Source of the DNA: JAGVSZ01 sp963747775
GTDB taxonomy: Bacteria; Pseudomonadota; Gammaproteobacteria; Burkholderiales; SG8-39
DNA: 64,000 nucleotides
Reading direction: 5' to 3'
NCBI GenBank assembly: GCA_963747775.1
Contig: CAVVGT010000009.1
Span: 248,001-312,000, forward strand
Of this stretch, positions 32,908 through 41,463 are shown in pieces. The position numbers and the translations under genes were made by a program. Position 1 is the first letter of the stretch; every line of letters begins with the position of its first letter. The notes beneath the pieces were generated by a model. The model did no database searches, was not told where the DNA came from, and saw only the letters and a program-made list of their open reading frames with translations.

Positions 32908-33336
32908 ATGTACGCACGACATGCGCAAATCCGTTATCGCGCACTGGCGATATGCACCGCGAGCGCCTTCCTGGGCGCATCGGTAGTGCTGGCCGCGGAC
33001 GGCTCGACCCCGGCCGACGCTCAATCGCGGTATCAACACGATCGCGCAGCCTGCGAGAGCGGCCAGTCGAGCCAGGATCGCGCCACCTGCCTTAGGGAAG
33101 CGGGTGCTGCTTTGGAAGAGGCCAGGCGCGGCCGGCTCAATGACGGCCCAGCGCAGTACCAGCAAAACGCGCTCATCAGATGCAACGCCCTGCCGACCGA
33201 GGAGCGCGATGCCTGCCAGGCTCGGATGCAGGGTCAGGGCGTGACGCGAGGTAGCGTGGCGGAAGGCGGCATTTACCGGGAGCTCGTCACGCGGGAGATC
33301 CCTTCGGGTGACGGCACCGGCGGGAGAACCAACTGA
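32908..33336 (+). CDS. secreted hypothetical protein, 142 aa
   Basis: ATG 32908 has AAGGAG ten bases upstream. A signal peptide (A-I-C-T-A-S-A-F-L-G-A-S-V-V-L-A-A-D) ends near residue 31. The mature part is hydrophilic with two cysteine pairs: A-A-C-E-S-G and A-T-C-L-R, then I-R-C-N-A-L and D-A-C-Q-A-R, each about ten residues apart, a repeat suggesting two helical hairpins closed by disulfides. The function is unknown. The same C-x(9-11)-C spacing occurs in the 46-residue protein 0.6 kb upstream, so both may belong to one kind of small periplasmic helical protein. Confidence 0.7.
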   Translation: MYARHAQIRYRALAICTASAFLGASVVLAADGSTPADAQSRYQHDRAACESGQSSQDRATCLREAGAALEEARRGRLNDGPAQYQQNALIRCNALPTEERDACQARMQGQGVTRGSVAEGGIYRELVTREIPSGDGTGGRTN

Positions 33337-33423
33337 ACAGTCCCGTGCCGAGCGTCATTCCGCCCATCGACGCCAGCGCCGTGAGCGGCGCGACCGTGCG
33401 GGTGGTCGTGCGCCCGGCGCCGC

Positions 33424-34206
33424 TCAACGCCCCTTGAAGTCCGGCGTCCGTTTCTCCATGAACGCGGTGCGCCCCTCGGTGTAGTCGGCGCTCGCAAAGC
33501 AGGCGTCGATCTTCCGCTGGAGCGCGGCGAGATCCTTGTCGCCGGGATCTTTAAGCACTTCGCGGATCGCCGCCTTGGCCGCAATCAGCGATAGCGGCGC
33601 GTTCTCGCCGACCGTTGCGGCGTAGGCGGCGACCTCGCCGTCGAGCTCTGCGGCCAGCACGACGCGGCGCACGAAACCCATCCGCAACGCATCCTGCGCG
33701 TCGAACTTGCGCGCGCTGAAGAAGATGTCCGCGGTGTTCGCCGCGCCCAGCGTCTGCACGAAGCGCCGCATGCCGGTGTAGCTGTAGCCGAGCCCGAGCC
33801 GCGCCGCGGGCATCCGGAACACCGCGTCGTCGCTGCAGAATCGCACGTCGCACGCCGCCGCGAGCCCGAGCCCGCCGCCCATGCAGATGCCGCGGATCTT
33901 CGCGACCACGGGCTTCGCGCACAGGAGCGGCGCGAGATAGGCCGCCTCCACCGCCCGGTTGTAGGCCGCGCGTGCATCCTCGCTCGCGCGGTTCTGCTCG
34001 AACTGCGAGATGTCCGCGCCCGACACGAACGCCTTGTCGCCGTCGCCGGCGAGGACGACCAGCCGCACCGCCGGGTCAGCGTCGAAGGCTGCGAGCGCTT
34101 CCGGCAAAGCGCGCCACATCTCGAAGGTCATCGCGTTGAACCGCGCCGGGTTCGAAAACACGATCCAGCCGACTGCGCCTTCGCGCCGCGTGATGAGCTC
34201 AGCCAC
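33424..34206 (-). CDS. enoyl-CoA hydratase/isomerase family protein
   Basis: A 260-residue crotonase-fold protein. The oxyanion-hole segments are S-G-A-D-I-S-Q-F near residue 63 and I-C-M-G-G-G-L-G-L-A near residue 106. Of the two acids of classical hydratases, the region after A-A-R-L-G-L-G-Y has none at the usual first position, so the exact reaction (hydration, isomerisation, thioester hydrolysis) is open. It starts at ATG 34206, 18 bases after the Bug receptor gene on the same strand, and forms a group CoA-transferase, receptor, crotonase. The group would import an acid, activate it by CoA transfer and process the CoA ester. Confidence 0.85.
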   Translation of the reverse strand: MAELITRREGAVGWIVFSNPARFNAMTFEMWRALPEALAAFDADPAVRLVVLAGDGDKAFVSGADISQFEQNRASEDARAAYNRAVEAAYLAPLLCAKPVVAKIRGICMGGGLGLAAACDVRFCSDDAVFRMPAARLGLGYSYTGMRRFVQTLGAANTADIFFSARKFDAQDALRMGFVRRVVLAAELDGEVAAYAATVGENAPLSLIAAKAAIREVLKDPGDKDLAALQRKIDACFASADYTEGRTAFMEKRTPDFKGR

Positions 34207-34224
34207 TCGATTCTCCCGGCAGGT

Positions 34225-35193
34225 TCATTGTTCGATCTTGAGGTTCGTGTCTTTCAGGAGCCGGACCCACTTCGCGATGTCCGCGCGGATGTAATCGCCG
34301 AATTCCGCCGGCGACATCGGCGCGACCTCCGCGGACTGCTCCGCGAGTTTCGCCCGCACCTCGGGATGGGTGAGCGCGGCATTCAGGGCCCGGTTCAGGC
34401 GTTGCACCACCGCCGGCGGCGTGCCTGCCGGCGCACACACCCCGTACCATTGCACCGCGTTGAACGCCGGGTACCCGGACTCCGCAACGGTCGGCACGTC
34501 CGGCAGCAGCGGCGAGCGCTGCGGCGCGGAAAGCGCCAGGGCGCGCAGCTTCCCGGTCTTGATGTGCGGCAGCGCCGTGATCAGGCTGGGGAACATGGCC
34601 TCGACCTGGCCGCCCAGCAGATCGGTCATCGCCGGCCCGGCCCCCTTGTAGGGGACGTGAACGAGGTCGATGCCGGCCTGCTGCTCCAGGTATTCCATCG
34701 TGAGGTGGGTGGCGGAGCCCGTGCCGGTGCTCGCGTAGCTCAGGCTCTGCGGCTTCGCGCGGAGCGCCGCGACGAGCTGGGGCAGCGACTTCACGCCCGC
34801 CTTCTCGTTGACGACGAGCACGTTGGAGGTCGTGGCGAGCATGCCGACGGGCGCGAAGTCCTTCACCGCGTCGTAGGGCAGCTTCGAAACGGCCGGATTG
34901 GTGCCGTGCGTGACGACGTAGCACTGCAGCAGCGTGTAGCCGTCCGGCGGCGCTTTCGCGACGAATTCGGAGCCGATCGAGCCGGACGCGCCGGCGCGGT
35001 TCTCGACCACGATCGGACGCCCGAGGTCGGCGGCCATCTTCTCCGTGACCAGGCGCGCGATGAAGTCCGCGCCGGCGCCGGGCGGCAGCGGGACGACGTA
35101 CCGGATCGGCTTCGACGGAAAGTCCGATTGCGCCGACACCGTGCCCGCGACGATGCAAACGGCGCAGGCGACGCCCAGGGAAACGCGCCGCAT
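34225..35193 (-). CDS. Bug/TctC-family periplasmic solute receptor (second of three)
   Basis: A 322-residue receptor. The start ATG 35193 gives a signal peptide ending near residue 21 (T-V-S-A-Q). Family marks are F-P-S-K-P-I-R-Y-V-V-P-L-P-P-G-A-G-A-D near residue 25, V-E-N-R-A-G-A-S-G-S-I-G near residue 62 and P-D-G-Y-T-L-L. The ligand pocket loop P-P-G-A-G-A-D differs from the other two copies (A-P-G-G-T-T-D, S-A-G-G-P-A-D), so a different ligand is likely. It starts two bases after the CoA-transferase stop, so it is translationally linked to it; that suggests the ligand is an organic acid that is then CoA-activated. Confidence 0.9.
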   Translation of the reverse strand: MRRVSLGVACAVCIVAGTVSAQSDFPSKPIRYVVPLPPGAGADFIARLVTEKMAADLGRPIVVENRAGASGSIGSEFVAKAPPDGYTLLQCYVVTHGTNPAVSKLPYDAVKDFAPVGMLATTSNVLVVNEKAGVKSLPQLVAALRAKPQSLSYASTGTGSATHLTMEYLEQQAGIDLVHVPYKGAGPAMTDLLGGQVEAMFPSLITALPHIKTGKLRALALSAPQRSPLLPDVPTVAESGYPAFNAVQWYGVCAPAGTPPAVVQRLNRALNAALTHPEVRAKLAEQSAEVAPMSPAEFGDYIRADIAKWVRLLKDTNLKIEQ

Positions 35194-35195
35194 CC

Positions 35196-36389
35196 CTAGA
35201 TCGCCCGCGCGTCGCGCAGCCGCACGATGTCCGCCGTACCGTAGCCGAGCTCGTGCAGGACCTCTTCGGTGTGCTCGCCGCGCTCCGGGGTCGCGGTCGC
35301 GAGCGAGGCCGGCGTGCGCGAGAGCCTCACCGCCTGGTTGACGAGCCGGATCGTGCCGAGCGTCGGGTGCTCGACCGGCGCCGCCGCATCGAGGTGCTGC
35401 ACCTGAGGGTCGTCGAACACCTTGTCCACCGCGTAGATCGGACCGCACGGCACGCCGGCTTCGTTGAGGATCCCGATCCAAGCGGCGCTGGTCCGCTCGC
35501 CGAAGGTCTCGTTCAGCGCCGCGTTGAGCGCCGCACGGTGCTTCGCCCGGTCGGCCTGCCCCTTGAATTCCGCCCGTTCGTAAAGATCGGTGCGGCCGAT
35601 TGCCTTGCACAGTCGCAGCCACATGCCGTCGCCGGAGGCGCCCATGTTGATGTAGCCGTCGGCGGTCTTGTAGGCCGAGGTCGGCATGCTGGTCGGGTGA
35701 TCGTTGCCGACCTGCGGCGGGACTTCGCCTTTCATCAGGTAGCGCGCCGCCTGGAAGTCCATGAGCGCGATCCCCGACTGCAGCAGCGACGACTGGACCC
35801 ACTGGCCTTCGCCCGACTGCTCGCGCTCGAGCAGGGCCGTCATGATCCCGAGCGCCGCGAAGTACCCCGCGGAGAGGTCGGCGATCGCCGCACCGGTGCG
35901 CATCGGACCCTGCCCCGGGTGGCCGGTGACCGACATGAGCCCGCTCATGCCCTGGGCGATCTGGTCGAAGCCGGGCCGCTCGCGGTACGGGCCGTCCTGC
36001 CCGAACCCGGAGATGCTCGCCAGGATGATGCGCGGATTCACCGCCCGGAGCGACTCGTAGTCCACGCCGAGGCGGACCTTCACGTCGGGCCGGTAGTTCT
36101 CGACGACGACGTCGGCCGTCTCCACCAGCTTGAGCAGGATGGCACGCCCCTCCGCCTGCTTCAGATTGAGCGTGATCGAGCGCTTGTTCCGGTGCAGGTT
36201 CTGGAAGTCGGGGCCGTGGCGCGGGCCGCCCATGTCCTCGTTCGGGTCGACGCCGGGCGGCGACTCGACCTTGATGACGTCGGCGCCGAAGTCCGCGAAC
36301 TGCTTGACGCAGGTCGGGCCGGCGCGCACCCGCGTGAGATCGATGATCCGGAAGCGCGCGAGGGCGGCCGATGCAGGGACTCTTGGCAT
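35196..36389 (-). CDS. family III CoA-transferase (CaiB/BaiF)
   Basis: A 397-residue class III CoA-transferase that moves CoA from one acyl-CoA to an organic acid. Typical blocks are R-I-I-D-L-T-R-V-R-A-G-P near residue 12, F-G-A-D-V-I-K-V-E-S-P near residue 33, and A-I-A-D-L-S-A-G-Y with the likely catalytic aspartate near residue 170. The start is set at ATG 36389 (M-P-R-V-P-A-S-A-A-L); an extension to 36440 would run into the divergent promoter. It is divergent from an acyl-CoA dehydrogenase, 71 bases apart, and followed by a Bug receptor and a crotonase. Together these fit uptake and beta-oxidation-like breakdown of a carboxylic acid. Confidence 0.88.
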   Translation of the reverse strand: MPRVPASAALARFRIIDLTRVRAGPTCVKQFADFGADVIKVESPPGVDPNEDMGGPRHGPDFQNLHRNKRSITLNLKQAEGRAILLKLVETADVVVENYRPDVKVRLGVDYESLRAVNPRIILASISGFGQDGPYRERPGFDQIAQGMSGLMSVTGHPGQGPMRTGAAIADLSAGYFAALGIMTALLEREQSGEGQWVQSSLLQSGIALMDFQAARYLMKGEVPPQVGNDHPTSMPTSAYKTADGYINMGASGDGMWLRLCKAIGRTDLYERAEFKGQADRAKHRAALNAALNETFGERTSAAWIGILNEAGVPCGPIYAVDKVFDDPQVQHLDAAAPVEHPTLGTIRLVNQAVRLSRTPASLATATPERGEHTEEVLHELGYGTADIVRLRDARAI

Positions 36390-36460
36390 CTGTACGGCAT
36401 CAACTTGAGCGAGGGCGCTATCATAGCCTGCCCTTCCCATCGAACGATCCCCTCTCCCCC

Positions 36461-37621
36461 ATGAGCACCCGCGAGCAGGACCTGCAGGAAATCCGCACCG
36501 CCGTGTCGAAGCTGTGCGCCGGCTTTCCCGGCGAGTACTGGCGCGCGCTCGATCGCGAGCGCAAGTACCCGACCGAGTTCGTGCGCGCGCTCACCGAGGC
36601 GGGCTACCTGTCGTGCCTGATCCCCGAGCAGTACGGCGGCAGCGGCCTGGGGCTCTCCTTCGCCGCGGCGATCCTCGAGGAGATCCAGGCGAGCGGCGCA
36701 AACGGCGCCGCGACGCACGCGCAGATGTACATCATGGGCACGCTGCTCCGCCACGGGACCGAAGCGCAGAAGCGCGCGTACCTGCCGAAGATCGCGACCG
36801 GCGAGTTGCGCCTGCAGGCGTTCGGCGTGACCGAGCCGACCGCCGGCACCGATACCACCTCAATCCGCACCATGGCCGTCCGCCAGGGCGACAAGTACGT
36901 CGTGAACGGCCAGAAGGTGTGGACCTCGCGCGCCGAGCACTCCGACCTGATGCTGCTGCTCGCACGCACCGCGCGGCGGGACGACGGGGCAAAGAAGACC
37001 GACGGCATGTCGGTGTTCCTGGTCGATATGCGCAAGGCACTCGGGAATGGCCTGACCATCAAGCCGATCCGGACGATGATCAACCACTCCACGACCGAGG
37101 TGTTCTTCGACAACATGGAAGTGCCGGCCGAGAATCTCATCGGCGCGGAAGGCAAGGGCTTCCGCTACATCCTCGACGGGATGAACGCCGAGCGGATCCT
37201 CATCGCCGCCGAGTGCGTGGGGGACGGCCGCTGGTTCATAGACAAGGCGCGGAACTACGCCGTTGAACGCAAGGTCTTCGGGCGGCAGATCGGGCAGAAC
37301 CAGGGCGTCCAGTTCCCGATCGCGCGCGCTTACATGTCGATCCGCGCGGCAGCGCTCATGGTCGAGCGCGCGTGCGAGCTGTACGAGCACGGCAAGCCGT
37401 GCGGCGCCGAGGCGAACATGGCGAAGCAGCTCGCCTCCGAGGCGTCATGGCAGGCTGCCGACATGTGTATGCAGACCCACGGCGGCTTCGCGTTCGCGGA
37501 GGAGTACGACGTCGAGCGCAAGTTCCGCGAGACGCGCCTCTATCAGATCGCGCCGATCTCCACCAACCTCGTGCTCTCGTACATCGCCGAGCACGTGCTC
37601 GGGCTGCCGCGTTCCTACTAG
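36461..37621 (+). CDS. acyl-CoA dehydrogenase
   Basis: A 386-residue FAD enzyme that oxidises an acyl-CoA to the enoyl-CoA. The family signatures are F-G-V-T-E-P-T-A-G-T-D-T near residue 125, the F-A-D-binding W-T-S-R-A region near 155, N-A-E-R-I-L-I-A near 245 and Q-T-H-G-G-F-A-F near 345. An R-x-x-R-x-x-R-I-Y-pattern remnant E-T-R-L-Y-Q-I-A-P-I is near 372. It starts at ATG 36461. It is divergent from the CoA-transferase, so the two likely share control. Its stop shares the tetranucleotide CTAG with the stop of the convergent patatin gene. Confidence 0.9.
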   Translation: MSTREQDLQEIRTAVSKLCAGFPGEYWRALDRERKYPTEFVRALTEAGYLSCLIPEQYGGSGLGLSFAAAILEEIQASGANGAATHAQMYIMGTLLRHGTEAQKRAYLPKIATGELRLQAFGVTEPTAGTDTTSIRTMAVRQGDKYVVNGQKVWTSRAEHSDLMLLLARTARRDDGAKKTDGMSVFLVDMRKALGNGLTIKPIRTMINHSTTEVFFDNMEVPAENLIGAEGKGFRYILDGMNAERILIAAECVGDGRWFIDKARNYAVERKVFGRQIGQNQGVQFPIARAYMSIRAAALMVERACELYEHGKPCGAEANMAKQLASEASWQAADMCMQTHGGFAFAEEYDVERKFRETRLYQIAPISTNLVLSYIAEHVLGLPRSY

Positions 37622-39471
37622 CTCGGGCCACCCGCAGGCGCAGCGCGGTCGCCTGCGTCGATCGAGTTCCGCGCTTCCCACCACTTCCGGATCGCCTCGC
37701 GCGTCGCCTCGTAGCCGCGCGCCGCGATCACGTCGATGCGCTCGAACGCGAGCAGGCGCAGATCGGCGACGGGAATGCGCAGGTACAGGCTCGCCTGCTC
37801 CGCAGTGCGGCGCTCGCGTGTCCAATAGACGCTCGCGACGAAGGAGCTCCGCGTCAATACGCTCATGATCGTCGGCGGTCGGGCCGCGCCGGGGCGCGGC
37901 GCGAACCGCTCCCACAGCACGCGCCAGCCCGACACCTCGGGCTCGAAGCCTGCCGGCGCCGCCATTTCCAGCTCGGCCCCGACGTCCACCGCGATGACCG
38001 CGCCGATCTCGGGCTTGGCGATCATCACGTCGATCGGCAGGTTGTTCACCAGCCCGCCGTCCACGTGCAGGTCGTCGCCCAGGCGCATCGGGGGAAGGAT
38101 GCCCGGGAGCGAGATGCTCGCGCGCAGCGCCGGGGCGACCGGGCCGCGCTCGTGCACCGCCTGCGCCGCCCGGGAGAGGTTGGTCGAGATGCAAAGGTAG
38201 GGCAGCGGCAGGTCCTCGATCGCGAGCGTCCCGAAGGCGTCGTCGAGCCGGCCGCGAATGCGACGCCCCGCGAGCAGCGACACGAGCGGGAGCGTCGGAT
38301 CCTTCAGCGCCTGGAAGTGCTCCCGGCAGCGTCCGAGCGCCTCGTCTGGAGGAACGCCCTGCGCGACGAGCGCGGCGATGATCGCGCCGATGCTCGTTCC
38401 GCCCACCCAATCGATCGGCACGCCGGCTTCGGCCAGCGCGCGCAGCACGCCCAGGTGCGCGAATCCGCGGGCGCCGCCCCCGCCGAGCACGAGCCCGATC
38501 GCCTCCCCGGCGAGACAGCGCGCGAGCCGCGCGAAATCCGCGGGCGAGTCCATCGCGATGTGGTAGTGCGCGTCGAGCCTGAACCGGTCGAGGAGTCGCC
38601 CGGTGCCCGTCGGCAACGTGGCGCGCAGCGGACGAACGAAGACGATGCTCGCGCGCGGCGCCTGCGATCCCGGCGCACGACCCGCGAGGCAGCGCTCGAT
38701 CTCGCGCGCGTCGTGGGCGCTGCCGGCCTCCGCGACGAACAGCACGTGGTCGGCCTGGCGCAGGGCGCGCTCGGTCCAGCGCGAGCCGGGTGCGGTCTCG
38801 TATACCACGAAGCGATGCCGCAGCTCCTGCTCGTTCAGCCATTCGACCAGCCGGACGGCCGCGGCGTCGCTCTCCGCGCAGCCGGCGATCCCGTCGCGGC
38901 CGAGCTCGCGATCGACCTCGTGCGCGTCGAGGTGCCGCGTCGCGCCGTGAACGGCGAGTGCATCGACCAGTCGCCGCACGAATGCTGCGATCGAGACGTT
39001 CGCGTCTGCAGGCACGATCGCGACGGTGCGCACGCCGGAGCGGGCGCGTGGGGGCGACTGCGTGGAGCGGCGCAGTCGCTCGACCAGCAACCCCGCGATC
39101 CGCCGCAGCACGCTCGGATGGCGATGGACGAGACCGAGGAAGGCGTCTGCCGGAAGCCGCGCGAGCAGCGAGTCGCGTACGGCGTGGACGGTGGCCGAGC
39201 GCGGCTCGCCGGACAGCAGCGCCATCTCGCCGAGCGTTTCGCCCGCGCCGACCTCGTTCAGCGCGCGCGCGCCATCGAGGATGCGCAGCCGCCCGCTGAT
39301 GACGACGTAGGCGGCGTCGCCCGGATCGCCGCGATGGAACAGCGTCTCGCCGCCGGCGAGCGTGATCCACTCGGTGTTCGCCTTGATCTCGGCGAGGACC
39401 GCCGGATCGGCTGCGTCGAACAGCCCGGCGAGGTGCTCTGCCAGGCGGGAGTGCCGGAGCGTGGGTTGCAC
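37618..39471 (-). CDS. patatin-like phospholipase with cyclic nucleotide-binding domain
   Basis: A 617-residue NTE-like protein. Residues 10-125 form a cAMP-binding-type domain (H-R-G-D-P-G-D-A-A-Y-V-V, then L-G-E-M-A-L-L-S-G-E-P-R-S-A-T-V with the phosphate-binding arginine). Residues 325-500 form the patatin domain: oxyanion G-G-G-G-A-R-G, nucleophile serine in G-G-T-S-I-G, aspartate in V-D-G-G-L-V-N-N. The catalytic dyad is intact. Reaction: serine hydrolysis of (lyso)phospholipids, probably gated by a nucleotide. The start is GTG 39471. No signal peptide is seen; membrane association is expected from the family. Confidence 0.9.
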   Translation of the reverse strand: MQPTLRHSRLAEHLAGLFDAADPAVLAEIKANTEWITLAGGETLFHRGDPGDAAYVVISGRLRILDGARALNEVGAGETLGEMALLSGEPRSATVHAVRDSLLARLPADAFLGLVHRHPSVLRRIAGLLVERLRRSTQSPPRARSGVRTVAIVPADANVSIAAFVRRLVDALAVHGATRHLDAHEVDRELGRDGIAGCAESDAAAVRLVEWLNEQELRHRFVVYETAPGSRWTERALRQADHVLFVAEAGSAHDAREIERCLAGRAPGSQAPRASIVFVRPLRATLPTGTGRLLDRFRLDAHYHIAMDSPADFARLARCLAGEAIGLVLGGGGARGFAHLGVLRALAEAGVPIDWVGGTSIGAIIAALVAQGVPPDEALGRCREHFQALKDPTLPLVSLLAGRRIRGRLDDAFGTLAIEDLPLPYLCISTNLSRAAQAVHERGPVAPALRASISLPGILPPMRLGDDLHVDGGLVNNLPIDVMIAKPEIGAVIAVDVGAELEMAAPAGFEPEVSGWRVLWERFAPRPGAARPPTIMSVLTRSSFVASVYWTRERRTAEQASLYLRIPVADLRLLAFERIDVIAARGYEATREAIRKWWEARNSIDAGDRAAPAGGPS

Positions 39472-39855
39472 GGGGGCGCCGGGGTCGCTCTAACCGCGGC
39501 GCCCTCGAGGCGAAGTTGCAAGGCCCGCAGTCTAGTGCAGCTCTCGCCCGCCCGTGCGGACGAGCCTGCCGCCCGCTCGTCATGCGGTGGTGCGGCAGCA
39601 CGGCCCACTGCACCGCGACCGGGCGTTTGCCGCACTTTTCCGGGCACTTTTCCCCACCCGTCCGGCCCCGAAGCAGGCAATTTCGCGCTATCGGATCGGC
39701 GCGGGCCCGGCAACAGGAACTAGTTTCCGCGCGTGACCGTCCGACCCGGCCTGCGGCGCGCTTCTTGCACCGCAACGGGCATGGGCGCCCGCCAGGCGGC
39801 GCTTCCAGGTCCCTGGCCGGCGGTGAACGCTTGGCCTGTTGGAAGGAGACGTCGC
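39472..39855. promoter_or_regulatory. divergent intergenic region, 384 bases
   Basis: This separates the patatin gene (leftward) from the exported YqgE-like gene (rightward). No gene is convincing. The notable element is a tandem GCACTTTTCC at 39632-39641 and 39644-39653, a 12-base direct repeat in otherwise GC-rich DNA, which could be a regulator site. No good sigma70 promoter was identified. Confidence 0.35.
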
Positions 39856-40443
39856 ATGACTGCTCGCCTGCGCCGCATCGGTCTTTTCGTGTTCGCCTGC
39901 GCGCTGGTCGCCCTCGGAGCGACCGCACGTGCCGCGGACCTCTCGCAACCCATGATGCTCGTCGCGAAGCCCGAGCTCGGGGAGTTCTACGCGCGCACGA
40001 TCCTGTTCGCGCGCGCGCTCCCGAACGGGCAGCACGTCGGATTCATCATCAATCGCCCGACCCAGGTGACGCTCGGCAAGCTGTTCCCCGACCACGCGCC
40101 ATCGCAGAAAGTGGTCGACCCGGTGTTTCTCGGCGGCCCGGTCTACACCAACACCCTCTTCGCGGTCGTCCACCGCAACGACAGCCCGGGCGGGCGCTCG
40201 GTCGCGCTGCTCGACGACATGTACCTCGCGACGGACGTCGAGATCGTCGACCGCATCATCGAGCAGGACGCCGAGCGCGCGCGCTACATCGCCGGACTGG
40301 TCGCCTGGCAGCCCGGCGAGCTCGAGCACGAGGTCCGGAGCGGATTCTGGTTCGTGATCGACGCCGACGCCGACCTCGTGTTTCGCAGGTCCACCGACGG
40401 GCTCTGGGAAGAGCTCGTGCGGCGGTCCGCATCCGGGGTCTAG
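39856..40443 (+). CDS. YqgE/AlgH (UPF0301)-family protein with signal peptide
   Basis: A 195-residue UPF0301 protein. GGAAGGAG precedes ATG 39856. Residues 1-27 look like a signal peptide (F-V-F-A-C-A-L-V-A-L-G-A-T-A-R-A), after which the family fold starts: M-M-L-V-A-K-P-E-L near residue 32, I-N-R-P-T near residue 64 and V-F-L-G-G-P-V near residue 88. Ordinary YqgE/AlgH proteins are cytoplasmic and lack this leader, so this is an exported variant. Its function is unknown. It ends on a CTAG shared with the convergent small gene. Confidence 0.8.
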   Translation: MTARLRRIGLFVFACALVALGATARAADLSQPMMLVAKPELGEFYARTILFARALPNGQHVGFIINRPTQVTLGKLFPDHAPSQKVVDPVFLGGPVYTNTLFAVVHRNDSPGGRSVALLDDMYLATDVEIVDRIIEQDAERARYIAGLVAWQPGELEHEVRSGFWFVIDADADLVFRRSTDGLWEELVRRSASGV

Positions 40444-40715
40444 CTCGCCTGGAGCACCCGCTGCGCTCGCGCGGCGAGCGACAGCGCCGCGGCGTCGTCC
40501 CAGCGCCCGGCCGCCCGCGCGAACGCTTCCACGAGGGTCGCGTCCGCCTCCTCCTGCAGCCGCAGCACTTCGCGCCGCGACTCGAGCAGCGCCGGGAGCT
40601 GATCGTCGCAGCGCGCGATCGGCGTCGGGTAGTTCCGGACCGCTTCGCTCAACGCCGCGCCGCGCCGCTCGAGGAACGCACGGATCTCGCGGCGGAGCTG
40701 CACCGACCCGCTCAT
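40440..40715 (-). CDS. hypothetical helical protein, 91 aa
   Basis: A small, charged, probably all-helical protein: R-R-E-I-R-A-F-L-E-R-R-G at the start, then repeated leucine/glutamate/arginine patterns (L-L-E-S-R-R-E-V-L-R-L-Q-E-E-A-D) that could form a coiled coil. One cysteine, in I-A-R-C-D-D. I recognise no family. Its ATG at 40715 overlaps the peroxiredoxin stop (ATGA), so it is translationally coupled to that gene and probably made with it. An accessory role to the peroxiredoxin is possible but unsupported beyond position. Confidence 0.6.
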   Translation of the reverse strand: MSGSVQLRREIRAFLERRGAALSEAVRNYPTPIARCDDQLPALLESRREVLRLQEEADATLVEAFARAAGRWDDAAALSLAARAQRVLQAS

Positions 40716-41374
40716 TTCGGCTGCGGCACGATGCGCAGGTACGGCTTCGGCGCCTTCCAGCCGTCGGGAAACTTCTTCTTCGCCTCGGCCTCGGACACCG
40801 ATGCGAGGATGATGACGTCCTCGCCCTGCTTCCAGTTCACCGGCGTCGCGACCTTGTGCTGCGCCGTCAGCTGGATCGAGTCGAGCAGCCGCAGCACCTC
40901 GTCGAAATTGCGCCCGGTGCTCATCGGGTAGGTGAGCGTCGCCTTGATCTTCCTGTCCGGCCCGATCACGAACACCGAACGGATCGTCGCGTTGTCGGCC
41001 GCCGTGCGCTGCCCGGTCGTGCCGCTCGCGTTGGGATGGATCATGTCGTAGAGCTTCGCCACCGTGCAGGTCGGCGTCGCCGATCATCGGGTAGTTCACC
41101 GCGGCGCCTTGCGTCTCTTCGATGTCCTTCGACCCAGCGGTCGTGGTCGGCAACCGGGTCGATGCTCAGGCCGAGGATCTTGCAGTTGCGGCGGTCGAAT
41201 TCGGGCTTGAGCCGCGCCATGTAGCCGAGCTCGGTGGTGCAGACCGGGGTGAAGTCCTTCGGATGCGAGAACAGGATCGCCCACCCGCTGCCGATCCAGT
41301 CGTGGAAGCGGATCTTCCCCGTCGGTCGTCTCCGCCGTGAAATCGGGGGCTTCGTCGCCAATGCGCAATGCCAT
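40712..41374 (-). CDS. 1-Cys peroxiredoxin (Prx6 type), three frameshifts
   Basis: Reads as a full-length Prx6-type peroxiredoxin (about 219 residues) if three single extra bases are ignored: in the C-runs at 41318-41321, 41133-41135 and 41062-41063 (plus-strand positions). The segments join smoothly: M-A-L-R-I-G-D-E-A-P-D-F-T, then I-R-F-H-D-W, the peroxidatic cysteine in D-F-T-P-V-C-T-T-E-L, D-I-E-E-T-Q-G, then V-A-K-L-Y-D-M-I-H-P. The three insertions sum to one codon, so the total span is still a multiple of three. Function: thiol-dependent reduction of hydrogen or lipid peroxides. The evenness of the errors points to sequencing artefact. It is coupled to the 91-residue gene downstream. 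Confidence 0.82.
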
Positions 41375-41463
41375 GGTCGGTCTCCTTGGTGTGGCGGCGC
41401 GCGCGAACGTCGCGCGCCAATCTGAGTCTAGCCCTTGCGAAATCGAGGCGGAAGTGGCCGGAC

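Noticed and set aside
32466..33095. A 209-codon plus-strand open frame in the gene-free stretch
   Set aside because: No ribosome site, no recognisable domain, and it overlaps out of frame the secreted protein at 32908, which has a signal peptide and AAGGAG.
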